DNA of 64,000 bases, taken from positions 13,471,026-13,535,025 of the forward strand of contig CM031628.1 of NCBI GenBank assembly GCA_018398815.1, in the 5' to 3' direction. Source of the DNA: Conus ventricosus (taxonomy: Eukaryota; Mollusca; Gastropoda; Neogastropoda; Conidae). Shown here piece after piece: positions 33,930 through 42,867 of the stretch. The stretch's first letter is position 1. Every line of letters begins with the position of its first letter. The translations under genes were made by a program, and so were the position numbers. The notes below the pieces were generated by a model that did not search any database, was not told the origin of the DNA, and saw nothing but the letters and a program-made list of their open reading frames with translations.

Positions 33930-34410
33930 CTACAATGCTACTTTGCTTCTAGCGCACTGAAACTTCTTCGCGATGTCTGAGTCAGGAAACATCAATTTAA
34001 CGCCTCTGTTTAGCTTGTCCAGCGCAGCAATCGGCAAATTCAGTTCAGCTGCAAGGTCAACCACCATCGTTTCAGCTCTTATGACGTCAAAAGTTCCCTG
34101 ACTAGTTGACGTCTGAGCGCGCTGAAAGAATCCGCTAATGTTACAAGATTTCTCGCTCTCACGGATTTTTGTGTTCTTCTTGTGCTTTTCAGTGGCGACA
34201 TGACGGGTTATTTCATCCCTACCTCCAGATCCGATGGAGAACTCACACGCACAAATTTCACAAGACGCGTAAGTCTCGATCTTGCCATGCTTGATGAACG
34301 CCAGGTTTCCGTATATTTTGACAGGAATGTCTGCCGACGTTTCTTCTTCTTGAGAGAAGCCCCATACTCGAGATCGCCGTCGGCATTTTTACGCTTTCCG
34401 TTTCGCGTCC
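33930..34410 (-). pseudogene. hAT transposase N-terminal fragment with BED finger
   Basis: The minus strand reads KIYGNLAFIKHGKIETYASCEIC, a BED finger completed by a His pair in TRHVATEKHKK, then FDVIRAETMVVDLAAELNLP and LMFPDSDIAKKFQCARSK. The last two segments parallel RAETLFSHFLVEHN and MFPDSKIAKEYSSGRTK in the transposase at 8537-10563. The catalytic part is missing and the start is out of frame or has a stop (MDAKRKA then stop). It is an internal-deletion remnant. Confidence 0.68.
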
Positions 34411-34736
34411 ATTCTTCTCGCTTTCAAAACTCGGGGAAGACGGTGTATGCGCATGCTCACTGGTCAGTTCGGCTATGTTCGGGTCTTTCCGACGGATTTG
34501 GTCAGGATGGCCACGACCGAAGTCGGTCAGTCGGTGATCAGCTGACGAACTCGACTTCGTTTTTTGGTGGTTGTTTTTTTATCCCGAATTTTTTTCGCGG
34601 GACATAGATTAAAAAAGTGGATTCCAGGGACAGGCTGCATGATTTCATTATTTCGGGGGACAAATACGGATACTCCGGGACGGTAGCAGCCCTGCTACTA
34701 TATCACACGGTTAATGCTCGAAAGGTCATAGATTAC

Positions 34737-34931
34737 CTGTGTCAGTGGAGTTGTCGACGGAACATGGGATAAAACGATGCTTGCCCTGCAACTTGAAGGT
34801 GCCATTTTCCAACAAGGCCTTAGGACACTTGAACTCCCCACTCTGATCAGTCCAATTCTCCAAAGTGCAGTTGTCGTGGGGACAATCTGGTTTGTCCTCT
34901 GGGTCGTCCTTACTACAGGAGATCACCGTCT
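34737..34931 (-). CDS. Cys-rich extracellular exon of a membrane protein (phase 1-1)
   Basis: The exon is 195 bp (65 codons). The acceptor is tcttcacag (complement 34932 onward) and the donor is GTAATC (complement 34731-34736). Both borders are in phase 1, typical of shuffled extracellular modules. Translation begins ETVISCSKDDPEDKPDCPHD and contains five Cys and three N-glycosylation sequons (NCT, NGT, NST), so it is probably secreted or luminal. Joined to the exon at 6892-7003, the codon G|GT is restored and a TM segment follows 10-12 residues later. The domain family is not recognised. The intervening 27.7 kb is filled with transposons. Confidence 0.72.
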
Positions 34932-35132
34932 CTGTGAAGAACATCAACAGTGCTCATGAACAGTGAGGGAGATTCACGTCCTAAAAGTCTGAAGCTCATA
35001 AAATGCCAGAATTCTTCCAGAAAAACACTCAGACAGCAAAAGTAAACAAACACGCAAACAAAAAGTAAACACAGCTAATTAATAAACATCAATTAGCATA
35101 TAACAGAAAGTATGCCAACAAACTAAAATTCT

Positions 35133-35653
35133 TCAAGCATAGGCTCAAAGCACAGGCTTCAAGCATAGGCTCAAAGATTGTCCCCTTCATTTTATACCGT
35201 TTGCATAATGCTTTTAGTTTTCAGCAACGTTTTTCCTCTCTGTGCTTTCGTTTTGTTCCATTTACTACCCTTCGCTGGCTGCTTTGGGGCTGCTGTTGGA
35301 TTCTTTCTTGAACCCTTGGTAGTGAGAACGCCACAGAATTATGGACTGTGGTGCGTCTCTATTTGACACCAAGAGCACAGACACAATCAGCCGTGTCTCT
35401 CTGAAGAGTCCGATCCAGCGGACGAAAGGCCTAGGAGCAGGCAATACACACAGATCTGCCTTTGAGAGGGATTACGATGGTTCCCTCACGCAGCTAGTGA
35501 AGGGTTTCTCATATTTTCAATATATTTCCCCCCATTTTCTTCATCTTCAATTTTTTTTTTTTCCCTAAAAGTTAAAATCTTTGCTAAGTCATTACTATAA
35601 TGACTGAAGAATTGTTAGCCTGCACTTGTTTTCCCCCACTACTTAATTGTTCA
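35133..35653 (+). mobile_element. Hammerhead-ribozyme element, copy 1 (521 bp)
   Basis: Flanked by a perfect 13-bp duplication aaactaaaattct (35120-35132 and 35654-35666). The segment 35177-35653 aligns with 37855-38335 along its length. It has no ORF of note, a T-rich tract (35545-35566), and a hammerhead core at 35393-35444. Such elements are either Penelope-like element LTRs or short non-autonomous retrozymes; both are known to carry type I hammerheads in animals. Which of the two cannot be settled here because no Penelope RT is in the window. Confidence 0.75.
35393..35444 (+). ncRNA. Candidate type I hammerhead ribozyme, copy 1
   Basis: Core CTGAAGA (35401-35407), stem II GTCC/GGAC (35408-35411, 35420-35423) with loop GATCCAGC, GAAA (35424-35427), palindromic GGCC in the stem III position (35428-35431), then TA with predicted cleavage after A35433. 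Stem I pairs GTGTCTCT (35393-35400) with GGAG..GCAA (35434-35444) through a 3-nt bulge, with one G-T pair next to the core. The middle A replaces T at core position 7, which tolerates any base. A GGCC-only stem III would work best as a dimer. Confidence 0.7.
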
Positions 35654-35997
35654 AAACTAAAATTCTGTCACACACACACACACACATGTAATATATATAC
35701 AATTAGATTCCTATGCAGAAGAGGATAGGAACCATACTGGGACAGGCATGTCCCAATAGTCGTGTAGCTCTTAAGACACGACACACCAAGTCATCTGTGA
35801 AGAACGCTCAGGGTCATCATGAATGGCAGTGGAAAATTATGGTTTGCCCAACTTGAATAGGAATTCTTTCTTCTTTCCTTTGATGCCCACGATCATGAGG
35901 ATGATCATTCTGGCACATAGTATCATTCTATTTGGCAGCCATAGCAATGTGTGGAGTTCAGTGCCAGCCACTGAGTGCTAGAAACTCCAAACATACC

Positions 35998-36280
35998 AGC
36001 TGCCGTGGCGAAGTGGTTAGCGTCGCAGACTCCCGGCTGGGAGGTCATGGGTTCAAATCCCATCAGAGTCATGTGGGTTTTTCTGCCCCGACCGGCTCCT
36101 ACCCAGAGTTGAGTTTGCTGGACTCAGTTGGGAAGTCTGGGACCACACTGTCGAGTTTCATCCACTTAATGGATGCGTTTCTGAGAGTGTTGCTCAAATT
36201 TCCTGACCAACACTGCAGGTGCCTGTATCTCTCGAGAGGGACAAGAAAGACATCATCCAATTCCATTCAAATCAAACTGC
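35998..36280 (+). repeat. tRNA-headed SINE, copy 1
   Basis: RNA polymerase III boxes: A box TGGCGAAGTGG (36006-36016) and B box GGTTCAAATCC (36050-36060), with normal spacing. After the head there is a body shared with the copy at 39945-40196: cccgaccggctcctacccag, a gtttcatccacttaatggat block, and gttgctcaaatttcctgacc. It continues into low-complexity sequence near 36250. It is not a true tRNA gene, because the sequence continues into the SINE body. Confidence 0.85.
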
Positions 36281-36307
36281 TACCAGCTCAGGGCTGTCAC
36301 TTTGTTG

Positions 36308-36329
36308 TGTCGATTCTTAAAATTGATTG

Positions 36330-36363
<34 letters not shown>
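36308..36363. repeat. (CA)n microsatellite
   Basis: Runs of AC close to the 3' end of the old LINE. Confidence 0.9.
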
Positions 36364-36365
<2 letters not shown>

Positions 36366-37739
36366 ACATTAAAATACATTTTTTCTAAAAAAAAAACACA
36401 CCATATCTAACAAAAAATCTTTCAGAAAATCAAAGATCACGTCAGGTGGTATACATCGATGAACAAGATTTTCATGAAGTCAGCTTTCGATGTCTGACAT
36501 CATGCAAGTCCCACCACTCTGGAAGAACAGGTGCACAGTGGGTGGTACATCTCGGGGAACTCACCATGGAGCTTCTTCACCTGTTCAAAGACAATAGTAC
36601 GCCCAAAAGGAATGGCATGTGTGCAAACTACACTTGTTTACAGCCGCCAGTTGCACATGTTAAAAACTCATGTCTGGAAGTTCTTCCTGCCAGAGGTGTC
36701 TGACACAGGCCTGAGTTTTAGGGTTCAGATCGGCAAAAGGAGTACAGGATCTGGTCAACTCTATTTGTGGCATTCATGGCAAGTTGATGGACTACTTCAT
36801 TGCTGAGAATGTCAACATGACTGGGAACGCAAGCAAAAACTATGTTGTAACAATCAGATTTTAGATAGCTGTACAGTTTAAACAAATTTAGCAGTCGAAA
36901 GTGCTTAAGGTTATGGGAAGCAACGGCCTCCAGAGCAGAAATGGACTCAGAGAGACTGGTGAAATCCTTACGATTTGATTTAGAGGTGCCAGGACCAATG
37001 TTGTCAGGTCACCAATGCAGATGCAGGTGTCTGTCGGAATATGTTTGTAACATTTTGAAGACGGGGCTGTAGCGCAATAGGCAGAAGAAGCATCTCCTCT
37101 TCAGATTTCGAGCCAACAGTAAGTATCCTTGGAAAGACTGCAAATTCAGAACAATGACAAAAGAAAGTCTCTAATGCCAAAGAGATGGTAAGTCTTTGTG
37201 ATGTGAGACCAGATCAAAGCAAACATCCCTGATGAGGAAAACCCATTGTGCGTCGTCAGCAAAACTGGACAATTCAAATACAACTCCAAGATCTCCGTCT
37301 GCACTGTTCAAATGGGGATGAATACAAATTCCTCAGGGCAGAATGGAATTGTGTTGTCATATATTTCCTGAGGAACTTTGGGTCAAAAACACACAGTCAT
37401 AAGCAGGGTTTGGGTTCAGAGAAAAGGTTCAAACAATAGTTGGAAGGAAGTTTCAGACAATGGTTGGAGAGGAATGTTTTCCCTGCCTCTGCATACAGAC
37501 TGTATTCAGGGTGGTGCAGAATGCACCCAGAACAAGTCCCAAGTCCTTGGACGTGGTTGGGATCTAGAGTGTTATGTATCAAGGTCTGGAAGAATTGTAC
37601 ACAATATAGCCGTAGTCTATTCTGGAGTGGATCAGAACCCTGCAAAGATGGAGTGAGTTTTCTTATCAGCGCCCCAATCCGTATGTGCTAGGCTCCTCAG
37701 TGTTCATTGCTAACAAGATTGAACATGAAATGTGGCAGG

Positions 37740-38612
37740 GAACAGTAAACAATAAACAAATAGGGTAGCTCTTGCTCCCGCAAGAAAACCTAACTCAGAG
37801 TAACTTTTATTCAAGACTGACACAGCCTTTTATACGTCCCCTATATTCCCCTAAGATTGTCCCCTATATTTTATACTGTTTGAATAATACTTTTAGTTTT
37901 TCAGCGACTTTTTTCCTCTCCACACTTTTGCTTTGTTCCATTTTATTACCCTTCACTGGCTGCTTTGAGGCTGCTGTTGGATTCTTTTTCGAACCCTTGG
38001 TGGTGAGAACACTACAGAATCATGGACTGTGGTGTGTCTCCATTTGACACCACCAAGAGCACAGACACAATTAGCCGTGTCTCCCTGATGAGTCCGATCC
38101 AGCGGACGAAAGGCCTAGGAGCAGGCACTACAAATAAATGTGCCTTTGAGAGGGATTACGATGGTTCCCTCAGGCAGCTAGTGAAGGGCTTCTCATATTT
38201 ATAATATATTCCCCTATTTTCTTCATCTTCAATTTTTTTTTTTAAAGTTCAAATCTTTGTCAAGTCATTACTATAACGACTGAAGAATTGTTAGCCTGCA
38301 CTTGTTTTCCCCCACTACTTAATTGTTCAGCATTATAGCCTTTTATACTTGAATAAAGTCAGACAAATACAAAGATGAACAATCTAATGGTGGGGGAAAA
38401 CAAGCGCAGGCCAAAAACCCCCCTGTCATCACAGTAATTTGTTTTATATATATATATATATACATACATACATTTGTTCCTCTACTATTAGACTGTTAAT
38501 CTTTGTAGTTGTCTGACATTATTCAGTTTAAAAGGCTGTGCCAGTCTTGAATAAAAGTTACTCTGAGTTAGGTTCTCTTATGGGAGCAAGAGCTACCCTA
38601 TTTGTTTTTATT
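37740..38612 (+). mobile_element. Hammerhead-ribozyme element, copy 2, with fold-back ends
   Basis: The central part, 37855-38335, matches copy 1. The outer 80 bp are inverted repeats (37754-37834 and 38529-38610), both containing agggtagctcttgctccc and taacttttattcaagactg. A second, imperfect inverted match (about 38295-38335 against 38365-38405, with cttgttttcccccac) makes the right quarter an inverted copy of adjacent sequence. The element sits inside the old LINE RT region. Inverted partial LTRs are known in Penelope-like elements, which makes that class likely; no protein is encoded. Confidence 0.7.
38077..38128 (+). ncRNA. Candidate type I hammerhead ribozyme, copy 2 (consensus core)
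   Basis: Canonical CTGATGA (38085-38091), stem II GTCC/GGAC (38092-38095 and 38104-38107) closing loop GATCCAGC, GAAA (38108-38111), self-complementary GGCC (38112-38115), then TA. Predicted cleavage follows the CUA triplet, after A38117. Stem I pairs GTGT-CTCC (38077-38084) with GGAG-CAG-GCAC (38118-38128); CAG bulges. All universally required core bases are present. The tiny palindromic stem III suggests activity as a dimer in tandem transcripts, as proposed for Penelope-like elements and retrozymes. Confidence 0.8.
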
Positions 38613-38765
38613 AAGATGTTTTCAAGTGCTGGATGTGACTTTTTAAGCCCAGTTTCTGATCAAATATAACGCCCAAAAATCTGGCTTCCTTCGAAACTAG
38701 AATTGTGGATTCATCCAGACCAATTTCAAGGTCAACAACGCATTGTAAACAGTTGGTTTCAAGGG

Positions 38766-38915
38766 GGACTAATTAGTCCACAATAGAGTGGCACTGACAG
38801 CATTGCTGAGGGTGGTTTCAAGAGGGACTAAATAGTCCACAATAGAGTGGTACTGACAGCATTGCTGAGGGTGGTTTCAAGAGGGACTAAATAGTCCACA
38901 ATAGAGTGGTACTCG
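38766..38915. repeat. Local ~60-bp triplication within the old LINE
   Basis: The block ggtttcaagagggactaa, atagtccacaatagagtgg, tactgacagcattgctgagg is repeated about 2.5 times in tandem. Confidence 0.88.
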
Positions 38916-39326
38916 TGAAAACTGCACTTTTTCTTAGCTAAAAGGTCATCAGTTTCCAAACTCCACATCGGACAGGAGTTGACCATTTTTTCCAATAGTT
39001 TGTACAGGCAGCTGCTTAGAGGTGTTGGGTGTTAATCAGGAGAGTTGGTCAAGTGTATTCCCTACTTGGAAATAGGAATGACAAGGACTCCCTGCCAGGA
39101 AGGTGGAGAGTACCCTGTGGTCCAGATAGGATTGTACACTTATAGAAGGGTCTGGAGACAGCAATCCAGATGTTTCAGAAGTCAGTAATGGATGTCAACA
39201 AGGCTAGGAGTAGAATCACTACAGATCTGGGAAGTCAAATGCAGGTCATTAAGTGAAAACGGCAAATTTCAGTATTGTCAGAGGAAGACCTACAAGGAGA
39301 TTTTTCTTTTTTTTTTTTTTTTTTTT

Positions 39327-39830
39327 CTGTCCCAACCTCTGCGCCACCTCAGAGGCAGTGCACCCACGCGCTCATTCCAACACCCCGTCCACAGCCACAG
39401 ACCGGTCGGCCCGCCGCAGCCCCGGCACCGACAATCCACAGGGAGCAGTCAATGTCAAGTCGTCAAGAGGCAACCCACCGGAGGAGACACTGCACTGCTG
39501 CCGAGTCACTTCGGTGGTGTTCAGTGGCGCCTGTTCTGATCTAACATATGTTCAGTGGCGCCTGTTCTGATCTAACATATGCAGGACACCACCTACTAAG
39601 CCCCTACTGACGACAATAATTGCTTAGTCGCGGAGCCGGCGTGAGTGAGCTCTCTCTCCGGAGGGCGCCACCACGTCCGTCCAACGACAGCCCCCATGGA
39701 CTCGCCGATACCGGTGACCCCGACGGAAGCAAACCAAGGCCACAGACGTGGAGAGGACATCGAAACGAGGTCACCATGAGAGTAGGGCATGAAGGGCCAC
39801 AGAATTTGAGACTTTTTTTTTTTTTTTTTA
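39327..39830 (-). mobile_element. Unidentified GC-rich insert flanked by T tracts
   Basis: GC-rich sequence of about 500 bp inserted in the old LINE between T runs at about 39308-39326 and 39812-39829. It contains a 31-bp perfect tandem duplication (gttcagtggcgcctgttctg then atctaacatat, at about 39519-39581). If it is a retroposon in minus orientation, the left T tract is its poly(A) tail. No pol III boxes and no ORF of note were recognised. It could be a SINE-like or processed RNA-derived unit. Confidence 0.45.
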
Positions 39831-39944
39831 ACGCTGGTCAATGAGATAAGGATGATTAAGATGATGCTAAGGATTTCCATTTCGGTCTGAGACTACATGA
39901 CAGGGCTGTACTCTATGCTTCCTTTCATAATATATCCCAGCGTC

Positions 39945-40196
39945 AAACCAGGCCCAAGAGATACAGGCACCTGCAGTGTTGGTCAAGAAATTTGAGCAAC
40001 ACTCTCAGAGACGCATCCATTAAGTGGATGAAACTCGACTGTGTGGTCCCAGTCTTCCCAACTGAGTCCGCATCAAACTCAACTCTGGGTAGGAGCCGGT
40101 CGGGGCAGAAAAACCCACATGACTTCTGATGGGATTCGAACCCACGACCTCCCAGCCGGGAGTCCGCGACGCTAACCACTTCGCCACGGCGGCTGG
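39945..40196 (-). repeat. tRNA-headed SINE, copy 2
   Basis: On the minus strand the A box is the complement of 40176-40186 and the B box GGTTCGAATCC the complement of 40132-40142 (a perfect consensus). The body matches SINE copy 1 through the gatgaaactcga and gcacctgcagtgttggtca blocks. It is inserted in the old LINE next to the GC-rich insert. Confidence 0.87.
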
Positions 40197-40689
40197 TTTC
40201 TTTCATTTGTTTGTTTTTCAAAACAGCAGCAGACTTGTTCGTGGAGGACGAATTTTGTTCAACAGTGGTTACCAACAGATTGGAAACAGCTTGTTTATTG
40301 GTGATCAGAACGTCTGCAAGTTTCAGGTGATGAATTCAAGATCCTCCCGTTACTCCATCTGCAGCAAGCTGTGCTCGTTCTGAGAGCATGCTAAAACTAG
40401 GAATGTAGTAGGAAGGGCGTGTAATTGTAAGTCTTCTGATTCTGAATTCTAGTTTCCTGCAGGACTTTCACAAATGGTTATATAGGTTCTAACAAAAAAT
40501 GCTGTAGCTCCTCGAAATTTGAATACAGTCCCCAAACGTTCACATTAAATATTGTTGAATCCATTCTGGCAAGGAAATTATTGCGGCTGATGTTTCATTT
40601 CATCTCTGCATCTTCATTTCAGACTGAAAAGACATTTGTTGCGAAGAAGCATCCACAACTCGTTAAGTCAGCTTGAACTTTTTTGAGTG

Positions 40690-41000
40690 TGGTTTGATTT
40701 GATGTGCATATGTGCATGTCTAAGGTTAGTGTAAAGACAGCTTGGACTTTTTTGAGTGTGGTTTGAACTGATTTGCAAATGTGCGTGTCTAAGGTTAGTG
40801 TATTTGCAAACGTGCGCGTCCAAGGTTAGTATATAAGTATTTGCATATGTACGCGTCCCAAGGTTAGTGTATTTGCATATGTACGTTCTAAGGTTAGTGT
40901 ATTGTATATGTGTGTGTCTAAGGTTAGTGTATTTGCATATGTGCATGTCTAAGGTTAGTGTATCTAAATATGTGTGGGTGTCTAAGTTTAGCGTAAATGT
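40690..41000. repeat. Degenerate minisatellite, unit about 35 bp, about 9 copies
   Basis: The unit is roughly 'gtctaaggttagtgtatttg' plus catatgtgcgt. The open minus-strand frame of 129 aa comes from the repeat. Confidence 0.85.
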
Positions 41001-42348
41001 GTGACTTGAGACCACAGCTGAAATGAATGATTCTGCTTGAAGTGAATCACCTCCCACACACCCACTCCATAGTTATCTCCTTTCCGTTTCACTCACCTGG
41101 ACTTGAATCATTCCTGAAATACTTAAGGATGATGAAGGGAATTGCAGCACTGAGGGAAACAGCTCACGGTAGCCATCTCCACCTCCTTATTGCCCATGAC
41201 TGCAGTCCAGGTCAGGGAAAACAGCAGCACAGCAAGGACCAGCTTGTGAGTGCGACGCTCAGCTGCTGTCAACACACATCATCCACTGGTGTGAGCTGGA
41301 TGGATCACTTTGTTTAGGACTTCAGCAATTCATGTTGCACAGCTGAGAACCTTTAATAAAAGAACATTTAGTAATCCTTCAGATGAACAGAGGTGGGGAT
41401 GACTGCCTCCTTTCTGAATATAGCACTGGGTCAAGGTTGTACACTCATTAGCACTGTTTTATTCAGGGAAATGGGCCTGTACACATATGCACTGAAATAA
41501 TTCTGTGCTCAGCATTAGAAAATGTGGATGTGTAATAAAGCATAGAGTAAGTTTTGTTTTATTTAGTTTTCGCCTCCTTCAACCCTACACCCACCCCTTT
41601 TCTTTTTAGTCAAATACAAAAAAACAAATAGTATTTTCATACTCAGATTTAACATTACTCAAAAACTTTACCTGGATTAGTAATGGTTGGCTGTAATGCT
41701 GTTCATATTCCAGCTGACAACACTGATCACATCAGGAATGTATGAACCGAATGTATGAATTCTTCCTCATTACACTGGTCCTAGAGACCACATTAAAACT
41801 GACCCAACAATCAAGTCATGAATGAACTGCCACAGGGATTGAAACTCAACGAAAATGAAAATGTAAATCAATAATTGGTTAAAGATGTTTCTTGTGATAG
41901 TTTTCATCATTGTAGAGACTCAGGAATAGATAGGGGGTTGTGTGTGTGAGTGTGTGTGTGTGTGGTGGGGGGGGGGGGGGGGGGGGGGAGGGGGAGGGGG
42001 AAATGAACACCTCCTCCTCCCTCAGTTCAAATGAAGTTTCAATACTGATCATCATTCCATTGATGACAATGGACTTTCACCTGATTGCACAAATTTGTGC
42101 CATTCAAAAAAAAAGCTGGCGCAGGACTTATGGGGATACTTGTGATATTTAAGACCACACACAAAACACACACACACACGTGTGGGCGTTTTCAGTACAT
42201 TTTTGGCTGTTATAAAGCGTGACCTGCTAAATGTTTTTGTGACCCCTAAAAATTTGGAAATGAGTTTTTCATACCAAGTCTGACCCACCAGTTTTTTTTT
42301 TACATAATTATCATTGCTGACAGTAATGTAATGAAAGACCGGCAGAAA
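41001..42348. other. Non-coding stretch, poly-G tract at 41965-41990
   Basis: No gene or transposon recognised. A GT/poly-G microsatellite lies at 41939-42000 and a short CA run near 42167. Probably intronic. Confidence 0.45.
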
Positions 42349-42690
42349 AGAACACAGTCAGAGGCCAATGTTCAGACAGAAGACTTAATTACAATAATTA
42401 AAAAATGTGACAGTTCATACAAATCCGGTCCTGACTCTATGAGTAAGTTCACTGCACTTTACAAAAGCATTTAAAACTAGAACCAAATAAACAAGTGGAA
42501 CATTATATAAGCAACACACGTTTGCTCACTTCAAAGTGAAAACTAAAACAACCCTGAGAATCAATCAAAAGTAAAACAGTATGAAAATCTTAGATGGTGC
42601 ATCACAAAGATAACATGACATTTACACACTCAGACAGAAATGGTATATCAACATACTAAGAAACTGAAAATGCACTTAAGACACCTCCAC
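42349..42690. repeat. Duplicated intron module, copy 1 (second copy about 48777-49570)
   Basis: Blocks such as actgcactttacaaaagcat, ttgctcacttcaaagtgaa, and cacaaagata..catgacatt with ctcagacagaaatgg recur in the same order at 49330-49560. The flanking part (ccagacagaaga..) recurs at 48790. Both copies end at the donor side of a small minus-strand exon. Confidence 0.8.
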
Positions 42691-42699
42691 CATACTTAC

Positions 42700-42867
42700 T
42701 GTAAGTCCTGTTGTGAGCGTACTCAGACGCCGACTTTCTTCTCTTTGTCTTTCCACTTCTGGTCCTGCGTTTTCCACTTCTGGATCTGCGCTGTCCATGC
42801 AAGTCATGGTTGCCTTCGCAATTTGCTGCATCACGTGCATGACACTCTCCTTCCGTTATCGATGTAG
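42700..42867 (-). CDS. Small phase 1-1 exon encoding a basic Arg/Ser/Lys-rich segment
   Basis: The exon is 168 bp (56 codons), with a tgtcag acceptor and a GTAAGT donor, both in phase 1. Translation runs TSITEGECHARDAANCEGNH and then a strongly basic stretch (GQRRSRSGKRRTRSGKTKRRK) that could be a nuclear localisation or nucleic-acid-binding segment. No domain recognised. It shares donor-side intron sequence with the exon at 49579, which suggests that these exons arose by module duplication. The acceptor pyrimidine tract is modest. Confidence 0.5.

Larger units (their letters stand above)
14974..34694 (-). mobile_element. Short hAT derivative split by LINE-B (14974-15007 and 33797-34694)
   Basis: Before the LINE insertion this was an element of about 0.9 kb. 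The left end CAGGCTGCCTACCC (14974) and the right end, in reverse complement CAGGGCTGCTACCGTCCC (ending 34694), are imperfect inverted repeats. The flanks share ctacta (14968-14973 and 34695-34700), possibly part of a target duplication. The right segment encodes a BED finger and the start of a hAT transposase on the minus strand. A 12-bp duplication (ctctttcaggga, 14996-15007 and 33797-33808) marks where LINE-B entered. This is the outermost transposon of the nest. Confidence 0.6.
36281..40566 (-). mobile_element. Older divergent relative of the LINE family, heavily interrupted
   Basis: Segments 36281-37700, 38613-39310 and 40197-40566 align in order with LINE-B/C on the minus strand: 3' end near 36285, C-terminal Cys/His region (gatcacgtcaggtgg, then catcatgcaagtcccaccac), RNase H, RT, then the ORF2 start near 40563 (complement ccat, with ctcctcgaaatttgaata). 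Most of the endonuclease is deleted around 40350-40420. It is interrupted by hammerhead copy 2, a GC-rich insert and SINE copy 2. It lacks the GATAA tail. No frame is open for long; it is clearly older than LINE-A to LINE-H. Confidence 0.82.

Noticed and set aside
36006..36060. A functional tRNA gene
   Set aside because: A and B boxes are present, but the sequence continues into a repeated SINE body, and a second copy has the same body.
42349..42690. A transposon spanning the duplicated intron block
   Set aside because: No terminal repeats or target duplication are seen, and the blocks keep a fixed position next to exon donors, which fits segmental duplication better.
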